From the NCBI GenBank assembly GCA_038049695.1, contig CP142456.1, positions 18,876,501 through 18,940,500 of the forward strand: a DNA stretch of 64,000 nucleotides. Direction: 5' to 3'. Source of the DNA: Cinnamomum chago (Eukaryota > Streptophyta > Magnoliopsida > Laurales > Lauraceae). The notes beneath the pieces were generated by a model, which made no database searches, had not been told where the DNA came from, and worked only from the letters and a program-made list of their open reading frames with translations. How positions within the stretch are numbered: the stretch's first letter is position 1; each line of letters begins with the position of its first letter. The position numbers and the translations under genes were made by a program. Shown here piece by piece: positions 12,324 to 24,500 of this stretch.

Positions 12324-12632
12324 GGCGTGTTTGGATGTGTGGTGAGTGAGATGAGGTGAGGTGAGGCCTCCATTATCCGGACAAGAAAAGACAATGGGTC
12401 ATGTCAAAAGTACACAATTTCAAAATTCTCTCCTTTTTCAAAAAAAGTAAAAAAATACAACCTCCTTTCTCCACTAAAAGATAAAAAAGCTCTACTTCTC
12501 TATATAAAAAGTAAAAAAGATTTCATACCAAACTAAAAACAAAACACCTTCATAACACGTTATATTTTATTATCTCTTGATTCGATGCTTCACCTCACCA
12601 TACTTCAATTCACCATACATCCAAACAGGCCC
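12324..12632. mobile_element. MITE-like element, about 309 bp
   Basis: The left end GGCGTGTTTGGATGT pairs with GGGCCTGTTTGGATGT read from the right end. The ends contain GGTGAG/CTCACC repeats. The TGTTTGGATG core is shared with the Tourist-like element at 29342. The target duplication is unclear, so the superfamily is tentative. Confidence 0.6.
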
Positions 12633-14099
12633 TTTTAGGTCAAACAAAGGTGGACTTCATACAAGTAAATGACAGATAACAAGGCCAAAAGCCCCATGTG
12701 GTCATCAACATAAGATCATTTCATAAGAAAACACCACAGGAATACTAAAACCATAATAGAAAGCCAATCCCGTCAAAGACCATGCTCTCTCATCAATGAG
12801 CTGGACCAACAGACACCATATATTCCATTGGAGACATCCTTTACTATTTCTATCCAACTTGTTCAATTCTAATTCAAAAGTAAGGAATAAACAACAAAGC
12901 AAAAGTTGATAATAGTGAGGCGCGCACGCTTCCAGATATTAGTGGAGTTGCAAAAAATGAAAAAGTTAAAGAACAGAAACAGAGAACTCAAGGGAGAAAA
13001 TAAAAGAATGTTGTTTGAAACAAGAAGGAGAAATATAGAAGACCAAAATAGTCTGTAACATTTTTGGAGAAATATAATTTCAAGGGCAAGGGAAAGAGAG
13101 GCCAGTAAAGACCTTGAATATAGGAAGAAAAGAAAGAATAGATTGCGGCGTACTGAAAAAAAAAAAAAAAAAAAGGCTGCAAATCAGGTTGAGTGGAGAA
13201 CTATAACTTATAAAACCGCCCAAAATAGATGAACTATATAATTTTCTACAATGCAGTCCCTACCATGGATTTCCAAGCCAGCAATGAAAAGATGATGTCA
13301 CATGATATGCTTGGTTGAACTGTCTTGAATCTTGACCAATATATACACTCAAGGTCACTCTGACAGCTTTGTTTCACCAAGGGTGAGACCGAGATAAATA
13401 GTTCATTGCACTCCTCAAGGCTCATTTGGCTGCACAATATTTCCTTAGAAAATTTCTCTCTTTAGAACTGAATGTACCTCCGTTCATTTGTCCACTGCAC
13501 CCCTCCTCCTTGCACAAGCATGGAAAATGACATTTTTCAAACACAACATGCTTTCCTTGGAGCCTGTCATAAATTCAGTATGCACAGTTTACACTTAGAT
13601 GAAGGTTCATGCAGTTGGATGGACCTGTAAGTGGCAGTGATTTTGTTCTTTGTATCACCAACTACAAGTATGGAGTCACACGTCGTAATTAGATTTAAAG
13701 GTAAACTAAGTGCTAGGCAAACAAGTTACAAAGGTCCAAAAGGGACCTCGTGAATAATTTTTTTAAGGTGAAGCGTGGTTGCAATCATTTCCCACCAAAT
13801 GGGGGATATTTTGGCAAATGGCCCTGAAAACATCATTTCAGACTCGGTTGCAACTCAAGTGACTAATCTGAGTATCTTAGCAAGGTTAAAAATAAAGAAG
13901 AGATGGACATGTTAACATGAGGGGCACAGGTGAGCGGTGGCGCCTGCTGCAAAGGCCTCGCTGTCAGCACAAACATACAAGAAAGTATCATAGGCAACTG
14001 GAATTTGAGCACAGATTATTAAATGGAAAATGGTTTGGTTTTTTATGTCCCCTGGTGTACCTTCTTCTATGACTGACCAAAAAATTCCTACAGCCATGA
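12633..14099. other. Intergenic stretch downstream of the WRKY gene
   Basis: No gene recognised. It holds an A-run near 13155 and otherwise ordinary AT-rich sequence, and it lies past the likely 3' end of the minus-strand WRKY gene. Confidence 0.4.
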
Positions 14100-14805
14100 G
14101 TGGACCCCAACTTTTGTTAATAATTATGATATGATAGGTTCAATTAAATCTTTCTAAATTTCCAGCCATCGCCTGAGAAGTTCAAACCCAAATATTTTTC
14201 TTTTTTATTAACAATAAAAGGAGTAAACTTATCTCGAAAATTGAAAAATTGCCCAAAGAACTATGATAAAATGCTTGAAACGAGTCCAGAAGTCTGACAG
14301 GCTAAGGAATTGTATATTCAATTAAACCTCTTCTATTTTCTATGCCATTTTTATAACTTAAAACAGTCTCAAGTTATCTACAGTTATACTATAAGGTGAA
14401 GACTATCCAAAATGAACATTGAACCCAAGATGCAGAAGCATTTCTATCTCAAGGCTATGCTAAGCTATTAAATTCAAAAAAACAAAAAACAAGAAACAAG
14501 AAACAAAAAAACAAAAACAAAAAGTTCTGAAAGAACAATAACAATGATGCCGTGAAAGAGTTCTTAGTTCTTACACTTCATGACCTTTCTTTCATAGAGC
14601 TTCTTAGTGACTGTCGAGCAATCACATCTCCCACCAAGAAAGCTACAAGACCCAGTAAGCCGTCCACTGCCAGCAACCACTCCATCCACTGCATTCTCAA
14701 GCTCCAACCATATGTATTATGTACAGGAGCTATGCAAATGATCACAAACCAGTTGCCCATAAAAGAAGCAGCCCTAGAACCATTTCCGATCTTCATATGC
14801 TAAGT
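14100..14805 (-). other. Probable 3' UTR of the WRKY gene
   Basis: The region follows the WRKY stop codon on the minus strand. Short frames here on both strands have no family resemblance. AATAAA-like signals on the minus strand occur near 14203, consistent with a polyadenylation region, but the exact end cannot be fixed. Confidence 0.4.
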
Positions 14806-17800
14806 CTATGCATGAGCAGTCTGGGACATTAACCGAGAATGATTGTGCTCGCCTTCATAAGTGACAATGAGCATTGAAGGATCCTCCAAGCACCTCTCAA
14901 CATGCTTCCTTGCTGGACAGCCTCTCATGCTGCTGCATTTATAGTATCCCCTGCATAATATAAAAATTATATTCCTTAGAATAAGACTCTGAATAAGAAA
15001 AGTTACTATTTATGCAAATATATGAACCCACAGATATAAAGCAAGATTTTTTGAAGTTCAAAAGCACCAACATTTATCCATTTAAATTGACAAACTATCA
15101 AACTCAATTTTAATAGCACAGGAAACAATTGGAAGAATTTCAGATCACAAACAGTTTGAACTTTGAACATCCTGGCAGAATAGATGATTATTTATTTACA
15201 TTTGTATAGAAACAAAGCGTAAAATTAGAAATCTCTTTATGAAGCTTTTCCAACACATCTGACCCCACAAATGAACAGAAGCAATCATTTTGAGTACAAG
15301 AAATGAGGTGAGATTCACTAGACAGAGGGAGAATTCTAGATGAGTAGTTCAAAGAATTAGGGAGCATCTAAATAGTGATGAGGAGACCACAGAGTAATCA
15401 ATGGAGGAGGTGTTATAACGGAAGGTGGGGAGTCCAATTTAGATCCAGAAGAGGACCAGTATAGATAGGCTGGTGTTTAATGAATATTTCTCGCAAGGAG
15501 ATCACAGTGTGGGTTTGGAAGGAAGAGGTGGTGGGAAGGGGAAGGGGAAGGGGAACGAGAGGATAATCCAGGATAAAAAAGGGTATGTTGCAGCAACTTA
15601 GTCAGCCCAAATCAACTGTACCATCCCTGAACCAGTAGAATTTATTTCCTCAACTCATGGTTTTAAAATGTGTTGTCGCTTGCAGGTCCAGAAGGAGAAA
15701 TCGCACCAAATTTCTAAGGCCCCAACTTTTTAAGGAGTTTGGAAGCAGAGAGCACAGTGAACCAGGCATGCAGCTCCTCAGAATGATTTCAACATGGAAT
15801 GCTAGGGAGGACAACAAACTGGATAACCTTGGGGAAAATTAAAACCTAGCAACCAAGAGTGGTGGTTCCTGAAGAAGAATGACAGCCTGCTTTCAAGAAG
15901 AAATGAGATCAGTGTAATCAAAGTAGGGCTATCCTCTGCAGGCAAATAATGATATTTTGTCACAGATTTTTTTCCGAAAACCCAGACACCCGGTACAGAT
16001 GTAGCCATGGAATTGGTGGGGATTATCTAGTTCTGTTGGTAGGGTTTCTAATAGTTCGGATGTGGGTTGAATTGTGCATTATTTTGTGTTAGTTTAGTAG
16101 TTTAGGTTCTTGTTTCTGTTGTTTGATGTTCATTGTTTGTTTTGCTGTTTAACAAAAATCAAGGTTCGATCCAAAAACTACAACAAATGCAGAAAATTAT
16201 CTGTACAGTCAAAAACAGTGTCACAGACCCTGAGGACTCACAATACAAACTTGTTTTCAAGTTTTTTCCCCAAAACACGAGGGCTCTGTGGTTTGACGGG
16301 ATTGAAGCCCTCCATATGGTCAAAGCAACAATGGTGTTTGGTATGGCTTTAAAACTAGACTAAGTCCAAGCCAACTTGGCCAAGTCATCAGACTCAGCAC
16401 CTAACGAATCAATTGGAATCAGCTGACTTCTATGTGTATCAGCTGAGTCTTGGTCTGACTTGGCAGAGTCAACACTCATCAGACTCAGCACCTAAAGAAT
16501 CGAGTGGAATCGGCCGGCTTCTATGTGTATTGGCTAAGTCTTCGTGTGACTTGGCTGAGTCATAAAAGGCTCACCGGTCACCAAGTCATTGGCCAAAACT
16601 GAGTTGCAAAACTATGATGTTTGGGCCCCATAACAGACATCTTGTTTTGCCATGCTTGGGCTCAAAGTAAAAAACCACACCAAAAATGCCTAACAATAGC
16701 CTCAGATGGAAGAGATTTGAGTTCACCTTTCCAAGTTTGGCTCCCTATCAATGGTATCAGTCGGGGTGGTGGTTCTTATTCCATTTTGCCAAATAGGCCC
16801 ACAATGGACTGGTATGGACATGTCAAGTCATTTTTTTTTTTCCATATGTTCTAATAAAGGAAAACATCATTGATATTTATTATCTGTCTAGACATGACTA
16901 CTTCGATTGAAATTTTACTGAATAACCATGGCATTTCTTAACCTTAAAATTGGAGGTCAACTCAGTAATCATAAACTCCATACAATACAGCAGATTGGCA
17001 ACCATCACATAATGCAACAGTTTGAGAGGATATTTATGGGAAACATCTTACAGTTAATTAATAATTGAAACACTTCAAATGTTACCAAAATCAAAAGAAA
17101 GTATCTTTACTCTCGTAATTGATTTTTTTTTTTTCGGAATGTTGTTCAAATAATTGATTTCCTTTGAGGCCAGACTAATTTCCTCAACATCATGGGATAT
17201 TTAAGCCAACAACAAAATATTGGAAGCCAAAGTCAAATATGCAATTAGGAAGTGCAATGCACTAACTATATGACATGGGGAAGTTTGAAAGAAAATCCTC
17301 AGCACGCCCCAAAACGTAAGTCGGTAAGAGAAGTTGAGAATATTCACACACACACACACACACAAACAAAAAAAAAAGCATCAGAAGTTGAGACCAAAGC
17401 AAATCAAACACAATCGCAGACCTCAAGACAGAAATACAATCATCACATGAGTGTCAACTAAAGGGCATGCCATGCCCTGGGTGGAGCAGGCCGGTGTTGA
17501 TCATGGTGGTAATAACAAAAATAAGAAAAGAAAAATGTAAGTCAAGTAAATAGATCACAAAGCTCATTTATATTGCCAACAATCTGGAAAACAGATATAT
17601 TTTCAAACAGAGTATGGATTATACCTTGGGTGCGGAGAACCCTTGATCGGTTTCTGCCCATACTTCCTCCATGAATACTCATCAGGAGGGATATCAGCAA
17701 GCTTGGTACTAATTGCAGGCACCCTGATTGATCTTTTAACCCTCAGTTTCCTTCAACATCAAAACCAACAATTTCAATTCAGTTAGAAACTTAAAACCCA

Positions 17801-18649
17801 GCAAAAAGAAAATGCAACAAGTGAAAACAAAACCAATGCAATTTTAGTGATCAAGGCTAACCTCCTTTTTGAGCAGTGGCATCTCCCACTGGACCCACAT
17901 TTCACACTTCCATCTTCGCCTCTGCCAGAACACCTCCTCTTGGGAGGCTGAAGAGGGTTTCGATCAGATGACTGCGAAGCTCCAATCAGATGGAAGGAGC
18001 TGCCATCTAAGCTAGGGACACTAACACTGCCATCCATACTCAGAGATGACAAGAAAGATCTGTTGGATGAAACAGTAGGTGTGCAACTAGAGCTATCAAA
18101 TTTGAGATTTATACCACTGTTGCTCCTCCTAAACATCATATCTGCTTGAAATTTCATCTGCTGTTGGAGATGAAACCTTTGCTGCTGTTGGAGGAAATGC
18201 AAGTGGCTGGCAGGCGTTTGTGTAGGATGTTGGAGGTGAGAATTTTTACCAACAGAAGAATCCATTTCCAGAGTTGAGTTTTCTAAGAAGGCATTTTGTG
18301 ACAGCCGCATAGAACTTCTAGCACTTGAATCCATTTCTGGTGTAGGATTCTCCATGAAATTTCTTTGGAGAAGCCGAAGAGACTTAGCTGAAGTGTCTAT
18401 TCTAGACATTGGGGTATCCAAGAACATCTTTTGGGGGGAAGGGGATTGGAATTTCTTTACTATCCTAGCTCTCCCATGACCCAAGCTTGTATTCAGAAGG
18501 CTAACTACTTTCTTAAACTTATACACTGCTTCTCCTGTTTCTACCATCAGATTTCTATACTGCAACTCATCTTTGGACTGAGACAACAGGTTCAGTACCC
18601 TATGGCAGCACTCCACAGCTCCTTTATTTGCCTCTTCCACTTCCTCCAT
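14806..18649 (-). CDS. WRKY21-like: WRKY transcription factor, group IId (WRKY21-like)
   Basis: The coding exons are 18649-17862, 17750-17625 and 14950-14806 (788, 126 and 145 nt), giving 352 residues; both introns are GT-AG and phase 2. It is a nuclear DNA-binding regulator that recognises W-boxes (TTGAC[C/T]). The N-terminus [19 protein letters not shown] matches AtWRKY21/39/74. Residues about 42-60 ([11 protein letters not shown] onward) correspond to the calmodulin-binding C-motif of group IId, although the usual GHARF reads GHGRAR. A Gln/His-rich stretch follows. The plant zinc cluster (GRCHCSKRR) ends at residue 263. The WRKY domain has WRKYGQK at 290-296 and a C-X5-C-X23-H-X-H finger (Cys310, Cys316, His340, His342). 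The second intron sits at the conserved R/GYYKC position inside the domain. The protein looks complete and functional. Confidence 0.95.
14951..17624 (-). other. Intron 2 of the WRKY gene, 2.67 kb
   Basis: It runs from donor GTATAAT to acceptor ATGCAG. It is large for this gene family, whose second intron is commonly a few hundred bases. It contains a tandem duplication at 16386-16567, a CA microsatellite at 17345-17363 and an AAGGGG-type run near 15540. Open frames inside it match no family I recognise. Confidence 0.85.
16386..16567 (+). repeat. 91-bp tandem duplication in WRKY intron 2
   Basis: Two diverged copies start CATCAGACTCAGCACCTAA at 16386 and 16477. GACTTGG and GAGTC phrases continue on both sides, suggesting a longer decayed repeat. 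Confidence 0.7.
17751..17861 (-). other. Intron 1 of the WRKY gene, 111 nt
   Basis: It runs from donor GTTAGC to acceptor GAAG. If retained, the frame stays open for 25 further codons that encode a mostly hydrophobic tail ([19 protein letters not shown]) and then stops, removing the WRKY domain. Confidence 0.85.
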
Positions 18650-19420
18650 GACTTACTTCCACAACAGAAAACACAAGAACCCTCAACAAAAACAAAATCC
18701 CCTAAAAACCCAGAAGCCAGAACATAACACAACCCCTGAAAATCTACTCCAATAATACAGATCTCCAAAAACCCATCAAAGAAGTGAAGAAAATGAAAAC
18801 CCAAATAACACAGATGAGGATGTTCGGAAAATAGAGTACAGATGCCTGAGTAACCTGTATTGTATGGGAACCATGGAATTGGGCACCACAAAGAGAAACC
18901 CACATAGGATTTTCACTAAAAATATCAAAACAGATTACAGAAATGGAAAACAACAGACCTTCAGTTCAAAAAAGTAAAACCCTAACCGCACACTCAACAC
19001 CCAGAAAACCATTTAAAAAAAAAAGGCTCTAAACCTACTCCCCACAACACAGATCTCCAGAAACACATACAGAAATGAAGAAGATGAAGAACCCATGAAA
19101 ACCCAGATGGGTTTTCATTCTGCTCCTCAAAGTTGGCCCCATCTGGTGATTTTACAAGAGAGGGGACTTACAGATAGTTGAGTTGGAGAAAAAGCATGGA
19201 ATTCGATTAAAACAAGAAAACCCCAGATAGGATAATGATGAGCACATCACAATAAGATTACAGCTATGGAGAAAAACAGAAAAAACAGACCTTGGGCTTG
19301 GGCTATCAAACCCTAGATTCTGCCATGGCTGGGGACATTGACAAACAGGTGTGAAAGAGGAGAATTTCCAGACCAAAAGACCCAAGGAGAGAGAAAATTC
19401 TCCCCGTCTTTACCAATAAT
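18650..19420 (-). promoter_or_regulatory. WRKY leader region with duplicated segment and upstream ATGs
   Basis: The stretch between the start codon and a TATA-like run on the minus strand near 19445 is the likely 5' leader. Two related segments, about 18715-18965 and 19018-19296, share ordered phrases (AAGGTCTGTT, CTGTAATCT, GGAGATCTGT). Several ATGs precede the main start, including a six-codon upstream frame near 19306-19327. The transcription start and any leader introns are not determined. Confidence 0.5.
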
Positions 19421-19470
19421 CTATGCAACAACCAACAAACAATATAATATAATAGTTACAAAGAAAAACA

Positions 19471-19504
19471 AAGAAGAGAGAGAAAGAGAGAGAGAGAGAG
19501 AGAG
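19471..19504 (+). repeat. GA-rich microsatellite near the WRKY promoter
   Basis: A run of AGAG units (with a few AAAG) lies just upstream of the putative transcription start of the WRKY gene. GA runs are common in plant core promoters; a role here is only inferred. Confidence 0.7.
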
Positions 19505-19788
19505 GCGCATTTTAATAACGTGCGCACTAGAGAGAGAAGCAAAGGGACTGCTGTCAGCTGCAGCAGATACGAAGGTGGGACCCACTTATGACCTCCTCTT
19601 TTTTTATGTTTTCTTGCTTTTCTTTTTTGAACTTTGGTTGGTTTGCTTTGGCTGCTGCTTTCGTTGGGGTGGGGCCGCCGATGTGATGGAAGGCATCCGA
19701 AGTAGCCGTTGCGGGGATGGGCGAATGAGGGGATGACACGTGTAGGGCTGTTGTTGAAAGGTGTCCCTCATTGGGATAGGGAGGGGTT

Positions 19789-20170
19789 TTGACCGGGCAG
19801 CTTTTGGTGGGGAGAGTGGTTGATTTTGGTTCATGGAAGTGGTCCTGTGCCTTGTTTGGGGTCAGTGGTGGTGGTGAAAGTAGGCCCACTTGGTCTTTGT
19901 ATCGTTGACTTGGGAGGACCCTTCTCTTTCCTGTCTACACTTTGTCTTGATTTATTTGGACTGTTTCTTCTCTTTTCAAGGAATGGAGAGGGCCTGAGTT
20001 AGGCTGAGTTAGAGACTTGACCCGGGCCTATGGGAAAAGGAATTGGTGGTGAATTTGCTGTTGTTGGGTTGGGAATGAGTTTACATATTTCAACTTTGTA
20101 GTTTGCAGCACGAAGTAGGTTGGATATTGGACAAGGTGGGAGTCAGTGTGGGCACAAATTTGCCTTGACC
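19789..20170 (+). promoter_or_regulatory. Cluster of four W-boxes upstream of the WRKY gene
   Basis: TTGACC at 19789-19794, TTGACT at 19905-19910, TTGACC at 20017-20022 and TTGACC at 20165-20170 all lie on the plus strand within 382 bp, upstream of the minus-strand WRKY gene. These hexamers are the core binding site of WRKY proteins, so auto- or cross-regulation is plausible. Confidence 0.5.
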
Positions 20171-20439
20171 TGCACAGTGCACAAACCTTTTTTCACTGTC
20201 ATCCCTGATTGTGTGTCAACTTTCTCACCTAAGTTGCAGATTTTGTACTGGTATATGTCGCTTGTAGCCTGTAGCTATAGGCCGGAGATTTTTTTTTTTC
20301 CTCTGGTGGACTACTCAGTTCATGAACGCGCGCACACTATTCAAATATACGAACGCACTATCCAGATCTCATGCCAACAAAAAGCAACAAGCTAAGTTTA
20401 ATCCCTGCTCTTTCGTTTGTGAAGGAAGATGCCCTACCA

Positions 20440-20652
20440 TGGATCCGCCAGTGGAGTGAGTTAGGGCATTGATATATGAGTCGGGTTTTTCCGGTTGGTG
20501 CATTACCATGGTATGCATTTAAAAGTTGTGGATTCGAAACTGCACTACCACATTGGGCCTACAGGGGAGTTTACCCGGCTTCCCTCTGGGTCCGGACGAA
20601 TTAGTCTAATCCAAAGGGTTGAAAACATTCCGATAGCAAAAAGAAAAAAAAA
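20440..20652 (+). mobile_element. SINE-like retroposon
   Basis: A unit of about 210 bp has a B-box-like GATTCGAAACT at about 20531, an upstream A-box-like GGTTGGTGC near 20493, a conserved-looking tail (GAATTAGTCTAATCC, AAGGGTTGAAAAC) and an A-rich end at 20638-20652. The order and tail resemble Au-type plant SINEs. A target duplication was not established. Confidence 0.45.
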
Positions 20653-21179
20653 TAATCTATAAGTCTATCTCCATTAATCTATCTTTATATTTTAAAGCTA
20701 CTGATTTTGATCAGCTCAATTTTAATTTTGACTCTTTCAATTTTACTTTGATGCCCCAATTAATTTTGAACTTTATGGGGCACGTTTGTGTGCACCCATG
20801 GAAATTTGGTTTTGTAAAAAAATAATAATATTTTTTTGGAACATCCTACATAGGAGAGGCTTTCTAAAGAATCGCTGGAAATTTAAGAAAGTGATTTTGC
20901 AATGTCCTTTGCCATGTAAATGGTGGGAGTCCCTATCTTTCTCATTTGCATTTGTGCACTAGAGGGGATCTGGAATTCCTACCTTCCCATATCAAAAATG
21001 GGTTATACTTCCTCTTTCGCGGCTAATGCACAAACAACTCCTTTATCTTTTTCCACTTTTCCTTGTGAAAAATTGGGTGCATTAAATATGAAATTAACTG
21101 TAGTGCAGTGCAGAAAACTCTCTGCTTTCCACATGCACAAATGTGATCTGTATGAAACCTGGGATGTAAACATGTAAAA
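20653..21179. other. Non-coding stretch
   Basis: AT-rich DNA between the SINE-like unit and a hAT-type relic. I see nothing that can be supported. Confidence 0.4.
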
Positions 21180-21597
21180 TCCGGGCCAGGCCCATGGTGG
21201 ACCCGGAACTGGAACCGTTAATAAGAAGGTGAAACCGAAACAATTTTAGAATTGATTTCTTGGTTCTAGAACCGTTAATGAGAAGATGGAATCAGAATTG
21301 GAACCATATATGAGACGGGTCGAGGTCCAAGTCCGAGTCAAGGTAGAGAATTGTTTCATCCAATTTTTTAGAAATGAGACAAAAAGATTGACTTTTGTAT
21401 TTGCACATGTCCTTAGCTTGAATAAAGGAGAGCTAGCATTATAGTATAGAAAAATCATTATATATAATAATATAAAAAATAGTTTCTTTCAGCCTTGGCG
21501 CGTGAGGGTATGGTAAGGGCTTCAATATTGTAGACTCGTTGAGAGTTCCTAGGGCTTTGGCTCGACTTAGGCCAGGCCTAGCCCTTTGACAGCCCTA
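21180..21597. mobile_element. hAT-type relic
   Basis: The region starts with CCGGGCCAGGCCC, has two GAACCGTTAAT-AGAAG phrases in the middle and ends with CCTTTGACAGCCCTA, the mirror of the TAGGGCTGTCAA start seen at 9539. The target duplication is not visible. It may be two overlapping fragments. Confidence 0.4.
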
Positions 21598-24500
21598 TTT
21601 ATGTTGAGTTGCTTTCCTATTGTATGGATCTTTCATGCTGATATCTCTTTCCAGTTACTAATATAAAAGGAAAAAAAAAGAAGAGAAAATTGTAGCCCTA
21701 TTATCAAATTAGCTTCATGCTAAGCTCAGGCTCTAGTAGAAAAACATATAACTTGTTAATTTTAAATGATAGGTCTTTCAGGTGCTTCGTAGAGGGGATG
21801 AAAATTATCTAAAATCAATTTTAGTTTTTTTAAATCATGAGAGTATTTTAGTAAGCTCATCACATTTTTAGACAATGTTTAATTTTTTTTTTCTTGACCT
21901 AACTTGATAGATTTTTATTTATTAAAGTTGAGTTGAAAACCTTTCTACTATAATATAAAATAATGGGTTGATGAGAGATCTGGTAAGAGTCAAAATTGAA
22001 AGCTAGTGGTCTAGACTAAATTGAAAACCGTTCGCAATAATATATAACAATTGGTAATTTCTTATATAGTAAAAGAAATTTGATAATTTTCTAGCTTTCA
22101 GTACACCTTTCAAACTAAGCTATTAGTAGGTGCCCAATTATCACAATATTTGATCTCCGATTTTAACTTAGATAGAACCAATTTTAGGGTTCGGGAGAAA
22201 TTCAATTACATATTTGGAACCAAGAAGTAGGGTTTGAAAGTTTTTGAATCTGGATTCAAATCCTTGTATGTTTCTAGCCAATGATTTGGATCAGAAACTC
22301 ACTACAATTTTTATATATGAAAGGGCTAGGGTTTGACTTTGAAATTGATGCTTGGTTTAATTGATTGATAAACAGGAACTGCAATTTTGGTTTTGATTTT
22401 GATTCGATTTTCACTCAGAGAGAAGTTTTACAGATCTACTCACTTTCCTTAACAAACCGAACTCCTAATATTTTATCCTCAAACTCTAAGCCCTAATGTT
22501 TAAATCTCTATTGATTCTCTCCAAGACAAAGTTTTTAGGGATTTTAAATTCCTTTCTTTTTTATTATATTTGATCGCTCGATTTTCAACAGATCTTGTTC
22601 TTTCAATTTTGAGAGGGTCCAGTCTCTTTTTTGGATTCTGGGGATTGAAAGAAAAGAGGCTGCAATTAGATTTGAGTTTTGAAAAAGATCCTGGTAGGAT
22701 ATGGGAGCCTTAGAGGATCAAGACTCTCCAAATCTTCTGAAAATAACTCTTCCAATTTCATGCCATCTCAACACTCAATTGGATATTGAGATGCACACGT
22801 TGGATTGTTTTGTCAATTAATCCGAGGGGATATATTCGAAAAGAAAATGAAGCTCTCGTAATTATAAAGGTCTTTGTAGTGGGCCTACCTAATAAGAATC
22901 TCAATCGCTCCAAATAGAACTTTTGAGGCATTAAACAAGTTGTGCAGCCCAAAGAGAGAATAACCTCGTTGGAACCAAATCAGTATGTGATATATCTTTA
23001 AGGAGCTTTTTTATATTTTTTTTATTTTCTAACTTTTTTCTTTTGGTTTATGTTGAATGCTTGAGTCATCTTTTGTAATTATATTTATCTCTCTCACTAC
23101 TGTTTTCCCCTTTTTATCTTCTATTAAATGTCTCTATTTTTTTACCATAATTGATGTATTATTGTTAGTTTTTTTTCTCTATTTACAATCTAAAGTGGGC
23201 TTGTTTGTTTTTTTTAATATTTTAAAATTCTTTCATTGTTGAGTACATATTGAGAAGCAGATGTTGTGAATGAAGCAAAGTTCTCTATGTTGTACGTGGC
23301 ATGACCGTTTTTCATGTAAGTTTCATAATTCCATGTGAGATTTCATCAATTATAAATGATTATCTTTTCTATTTCTATAAATTTTCAAAAATTGCATACC
23401 TATTAGATTTGATGAGTTGTGGAATGGTAGTAGATTCGCAAAAATAGTGTTAAACCCAAGATGAGTCTCGCAAGAACTACAAGTGTGACCTGAAGGTGAA
23501 GATATTCGAGGTATGCAAATCTACATGTTTTAAAATAAATGTGAGTTTATTTATTTATTTACACAATTTCCTTTGGTAGCAAGACTTTTTGTTTCTTTTG
23601 GCCTTTTTATTCAATGGTGGTAGTAGATTTGCAAAAAAATGTTGTCAAGCTCGAGTTAAGTCTTGCAGTAATTATTAGTGTGAACTAACGTTGAAGATAC
23701 TCGAGGTATGCAGATTTGCATGTTTTAGGACTAATAAAGGTGACTTTATTTATTTCTTTTTTAAATTTTCTTTCGTAGTAAGATTTTTTTTTACTTTTAG
23801 TCTTTTTATTTGATGCTTTGAATCCTATATAAGATGTTACTTTATGTATATGAGATTCGGCTCCTAATTGTAGGAATAAGCGGGTCATCTCATCGATCGC
23901 TATAAATTTTTAGATTACTACTAATAAATTTATTATTTTTATTTTTAGTCCCAGGCGCAGTATGAGTCTCTTTCTCTACCTTCCTCCCTGTGCAACTGAC
24001 TTTTTTTAAGATATATTTTTGTTGTTCCTATTGTTCCTTAAAATATATAAAAGAAAATTTTCATCCTCTTTTAAGATACCTAAATTGAGAAGAGGCTATA
24101 TCAAAGATGATAACTAAAAATGCAAATGAGGTTACAAGTAAGATATTCAGTTTTTCAATTATAAGATATGCATGTTATCAATGTGAAAACTATTGATTGA
24201 ATTTTTTTTGTTAGATTTAATTATAACTCCCAAAATGATTTATTTTTAGGCGATAGTGAGAATAAAAAGGACAGCTCTTCAGATTGGAAGATTTTTTTAC
24301 TATTCGATTTTTTCTTAATCTAAAAAATAGAAATTGGAAATACATAAAAATGGGTTTCCAAAATGGATAAGATAATAACAAATAAAAAAAGGACAAAACA
24401 ATGAGGATGAATATTAAAAAAACTATGTTGTTATCTGAAAGAGAAAATTAAGAAAAATATCATCATGTGTTGGATTTTATCCTAGGATCTGCTCATATTG

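Noticed and set aside
14552..14803. Plus- and minus-strand frames next to the WRKY stop as a small gene
   Set aside because: Position fits the WRKY 3' UTR and the products resemble nothing known to me.
18592..18953. Overlapping minus-strand frames upstream of the WRKY start as separate small proteins
   Set aside because: They lie in the T-rich leader, have no motif and overlap the real coding start.
19338..19889. Frames of 76-132 codons on both strands near the WRKY promoter
   Set aside because: Low-complexity GA and G-rich sequence gives open frames in several phases; no domain.
9539..21597. Pairing the hAT-like ends at 9539 and 21597 as one 12 kb element
   Set aside because: The WRKY gene and other elements lie between them, and no 8-bp duplication links the two ends.
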